DNA of 64,000 nucleotides from Cyclobacteriaceae bacterium. Its GTDB lineage: Bacteria; Bacteroidota; Bacteroidia; Cytophagales; Cyclobacteriaceae. The stretch is from NCBI GenBank assembly GCA_020832305.1, contig JAFIEV010000089.1, forward strand, positions 124,001 through 188,000. The letters run 5' to 3'. This document shows positions 61,919-64,000 of the stretch, piece by piece. Position 1 is the stretch's first letter; each line of letters opens with the position of its first letter. The notes beneath the pieces were generated by a model that saw only the letters and a program-made list of their open reading frames with translations, did no database searches and was not told the origin of the DNA. A program made the position numbers and the translations under genes.

Positions 61919-64000
61919 CTATTGTTTATCAGGTTCTTCATGCTTCTCTTTTTGGGGTACATCTTCTTTTAATTCTTCTTCTTCTTCTTTGTTTTCAGGT
62001 TGTTTGGGTTTAACTTCTTCCTTATTTTCTCCTTGCCCCCAATTCTGAGCCGGTTTTTTATCTGCCTCATCTTTAGATGGCGCAGGCCTTTGTCCTTGGC
62101 CTGTTTGAGGTCTTCCGCGACCTCCTGATCCATTTCCTCCGGCGGGTTGTGCCTCCATTCCACCACCACCCATGTCACTACTTCCACCATCTTTAAGATC
62201 ATCACTGGTAATGGTGCGTCTTTTTCTTCTTGGGTTAGGGTCAGAATCCATCTTCCCTATTCTATAGCTAAAATTAACCCTGGCTCCGATATTATCCAGT
62301 CTGTTTACACTTCGCTGGTCAAATACCGGCGAGCTAAGTTCATTTCTAACACGTATAGAGGTGGCGAAGAAATTTTCTATACCCATACCATAACTACCCT
62401 TTTTGTTTTTCAAGTCCTTTCTAACACTCAGGCTGTAAATTCCAAAACCACCCTGAAAACCCTGAAGCTGAACCTGGCGTGCCCTGTAAAATCCAAAAAA
62501 TTGCAATGCCCAGTTGTCATTAATCTTGTAGCTACCAAAACCTCTCACATTGGCTACCCATCCTTCATTCGCAGCATTGAACAATGGATTAGGATCATTG
62601 TTGGTAAGCGTTGCATAATAAACATCACCACCGCCATTCATGGTGAATTTTTGCGATAAATTTACATTGCTGAATATGCTAAGACCATAAGCATTTTCAA
62701 GTCCGATATTTCGAAAAGTCGTCCTGATTGTATCAAGTCCTTCAATATCTCTTATGCGTTGTATAGCATTTCCAGTATTTCTGGCAAAAGCTGAGAAATT
62801 GAGCATGGCGCCTTTAAGACGTGTGTTGTAAGACAATTCGAAATTATTGGTAAATTCCGGCTCCAGCTCAGGATTGCCTATTGTTATATTAAGCGGATTA
62901 CTGGCTTGAATATTAGGGTTGAGAAAAACCAGAGAAGGTCTTTGAATTCTCCGGTTATAGGCCGCTTTTAGGAAGTTTCCGTTTTTGAGTCTCTTCGAGA
63001 TATTTATGGAAGGTACCAAAACACCATAATTTGGGATTTCTATGTCTTCCTGATCCTGAAAATTGGCATTGATAATGGTATATTCATAGCGCACGCCAGT
63101 TTTAAAACTGTAAGATTTCTGTGTATTGTAGGTGTAGGAGAAATATCCGGCAGTTACATTTTGATCATAATTCAGGCTGTTATTAAGCCTTCCATTGCCA
63201 ACAGAAACATAGGGGCCGGTTGCTCCATCAGCCACCTGAAAATCAAAATCGCTGATCACCCGTCGCAAAGTCTCTTTAACCCCTACTTCAATCATCTGAT
63301 TTTTATTGATGGGTTTTTGGTAATCTGCCTGAAAAGCAATTTCATGGTTATAACTGTCGTTTAGGTTTTTTACTCTGCTGGTTATATCATTTGTATTTTC
63401 ATCCAGTATCTGATTCAAAAAATCATTATTTCTTTTATTTCTGCTATACAAGCCTAAAATACTAAATTCCTGCTGGGGTTTATCAAACAATTTAGTGTAA
63501 TTAAAATTCACATCGACCGTACCTGATAAATCACTTACCTGTACATTTCTTAGACTGCTGTTGGTAAGTGCATTGTTAATAAAACTCTGGGTGAAAAGTC
63601 CATCCTGATATACATTAGAATTTCTGGCGCCAAAGCGAACTGATCCGATAATATAATTTTTTTCATTAAAATCATAGTCCATCCCAAATGTATAACTGCC
63701 AAAAAGTCTTTGATTTCGCGTTTCAGCCCTCTGTGTATTGAATATTTGGGTTCCATCAGTATTGGTGGTCAATTGTTCATTATCAAAAGCACCGGTTACA
63801 TTGTATTGTGATCTACCCCAACCGCCTAGTGTTAAACCTAACTTACCTTTGCGATATCCGCCATTGAGACCAAGATTAGAGCCACGGATACCAACGCCGG
63901 AATCAATGTTGAGCGATAAACCTTGCAGGGTGTTTTTCTTGGTAACAATATTAATTACACCAGCAGAGCCTTCAGCGTCATAACGTGCAGATGGAGAGGT
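61919..64000 (-). CDS. Outer-membrane beta-barrel protein (TonB-receptor-like, PF14905 type), N-terminus outside window
   Basis: C-terminal part (693 codons) of a TonB-dependent-receptor-like protein; the open frame runs to base 64000, so the signal peptide, any regulatory domain and part of the plug are missing. The visible plug end is SARYDAEGSAGVINIVTKKN, then GSNLGLNGGYRKGKLGLTLG. The barrel shows strands such as GYFSYTYNTQKSYSFKTGVR, AYNRRIQRPSLVFLNPNIQA and NPLNITIGNPELEPEFTNNF. The last 90 residues, after FSYRIGKMDSDPNPRRKRR, are low-complexity Gly/Gln/Glu/Lys/Pro and not barrel-like, an odd extracellular or periplasmic tail. Substrate unknown. Confidence 0.9.
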   Translation of the reverse strand, partial: TSPSARYDAEGSAGVINIVTKKNTLQGLSLNIDSGVGIRGSNLGLNGGYRKGKLGLTLGGWGRSQYNVTGAFDNEQLTTNTDGTQIFNTQRAETRNQRLFGSYTFGMDYDFNEKNYIIGSVRFGARNSNVYQDGLFTQSFINNALTNSSLRNVQVSDLSGTVDVNFNYTKLFDKPQQEFSILGLYSRNKRNNDFLNQILDENTNDITSRVKNLNDSYNHEIAFQADYQKPINKNQMIEVGVKETLRRVISDFDFQVADGATGPYVSVGNGRLNNSLNYDQNVTAGYFSYTYNTQKSYSFKTGVRYEYTIINANFQDQEDIEIPNYGVLVPSINISKRLKNGNFLKAAYNRRIQRPSLVFLNPNIQASNPLNITIGNPELEPEFTNNFELSYNTRLKGAMLNFSAFARNTGNAIQRIRDIEGLDTIRTTFRNIGLENAYGLSIFSNVNLSQKFTMNGGGDVYYATLTNNDPNPLFNAANEGWVANVRGFGSYKINDNWALQFFGFYRARQVQLQGFQGGFGIYSLSVRKDLKNKKGSYGMGIENFFATSIRVRNELSSPVFDQRSVNRLDNIGARVNFSYRIGKMDSDPNPRRKRRTITSDDLKDGGSSDMGGGGMEAQPAGGNGSGGRGRPQTGQGQRPAPSKDEADKKPAQNWGQGENKEEVKPKQPENKEEEEELKEDVPQKEKHEEPDKQ

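Overview
The window reads as chromosome from a member of the Bacteroidota, most likely Cytophagales. The evidence is: moderately AT-rich DNA; promoters of the Bacteroidota type (TTTG about 20 nt upstream of TAnnTTTG, seen before cca, a DUF5916 gene and others); a DUF5683 gene just after parA-parB; a 37-residue Thx ribosomal protein; fused RibBA; DUF5916 and PF14905-type outer-membrane barrels; and many type I and lipoprotein signal peptides. I see no rRNA, tRNA, CRISPR array, prophage or intact insertion sequence. Both window edges cut a gene: an M28 peptidase on the left and a TonB-dependent-receptor-like barrel on the right.

Layout. 1-6.9 kb: M28 peptidase, class IV aminotransferase, a TolC/membrane-fusion pair without its pump, a tiny lipoprotein and a D-2-hydroxyacid dehydrogenase. 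7-11 kb: a methyltransferase/ATP-grasp fusion with a zinc amide hydrolase (AstE/AspA type) and a NagD-like phosphatase. 11.0-11.4 kb: an array of ~110-bp repeat units, with one more unit at 1.6 kb. 11.5-15 kb: sugar nucleotidyltransferase, TPR protein and CCA-adding enzyme. 15.3-23.3 kb: housekeeping block pyrG-yidC, parA-parB-DUF5683-dapB, lepB. 23.8-28.1 kb: ribBA-(secreted protein)-surE, an Ntn amide hydrolase and a PsiE-like protein. 28.3-36.3 kb: a large NMO-like barrel protein, a secreted regulatory-domain protein, a CobC-like phosphatase, Thx, an exported methyltransferase and two outer-membrane proteins. 36.5-40 kb: GH78 rhamnosidase and a truncated, frameshifted pseudogene. 40-43.7 kb: serC-serA-DUF1015. 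44.8-46.3 kb: xseA-xseB. 46.4-52.4 kb: CoA-transferase, SGNH esterase, cAMP-binding-type fusion, a TapB/DUF3108-like protein and a catalytically dead LMW-phosphatase. 52.4-57.8 kb: nadA-nadB, a voltage-sensor-only membrane protein, an OB-fold protein and MscS. 58-64 kb: PQQ dehydrogenase with inserted cytochrome c, a winged-helix protein, an AraC regulator and the outer-membrane barrel.

How the genes fit together. Most of the window is core metabolism: CTP, lysine/cell wall, riboflavin, serine and NAD synthesis, membrane insertion, signal peptide cleavage and chromosome segregation. The accessory material is the ATP-grasp/deacylase cluster, the repeats, the GH78 locus with its decayed neighbour, and several enzyme folds that have lost catalytic residues (LMW-PTP at 51.9 kb, nucleotidyltransferase domain at 60.5 kb, and a probable P-loop-less MinD-like domain at 49-50 kb). 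The best candidates for undescribed biology are the methyltransferase/ATP-grasp fusion with its deacylase, the serC-serA-DUF1015 operon with no phosphoserine phosphatase, the pore-less voltage-sensor protein, the interspersed repeat family, and the hairpin-rich leader before the dead phosphatase.
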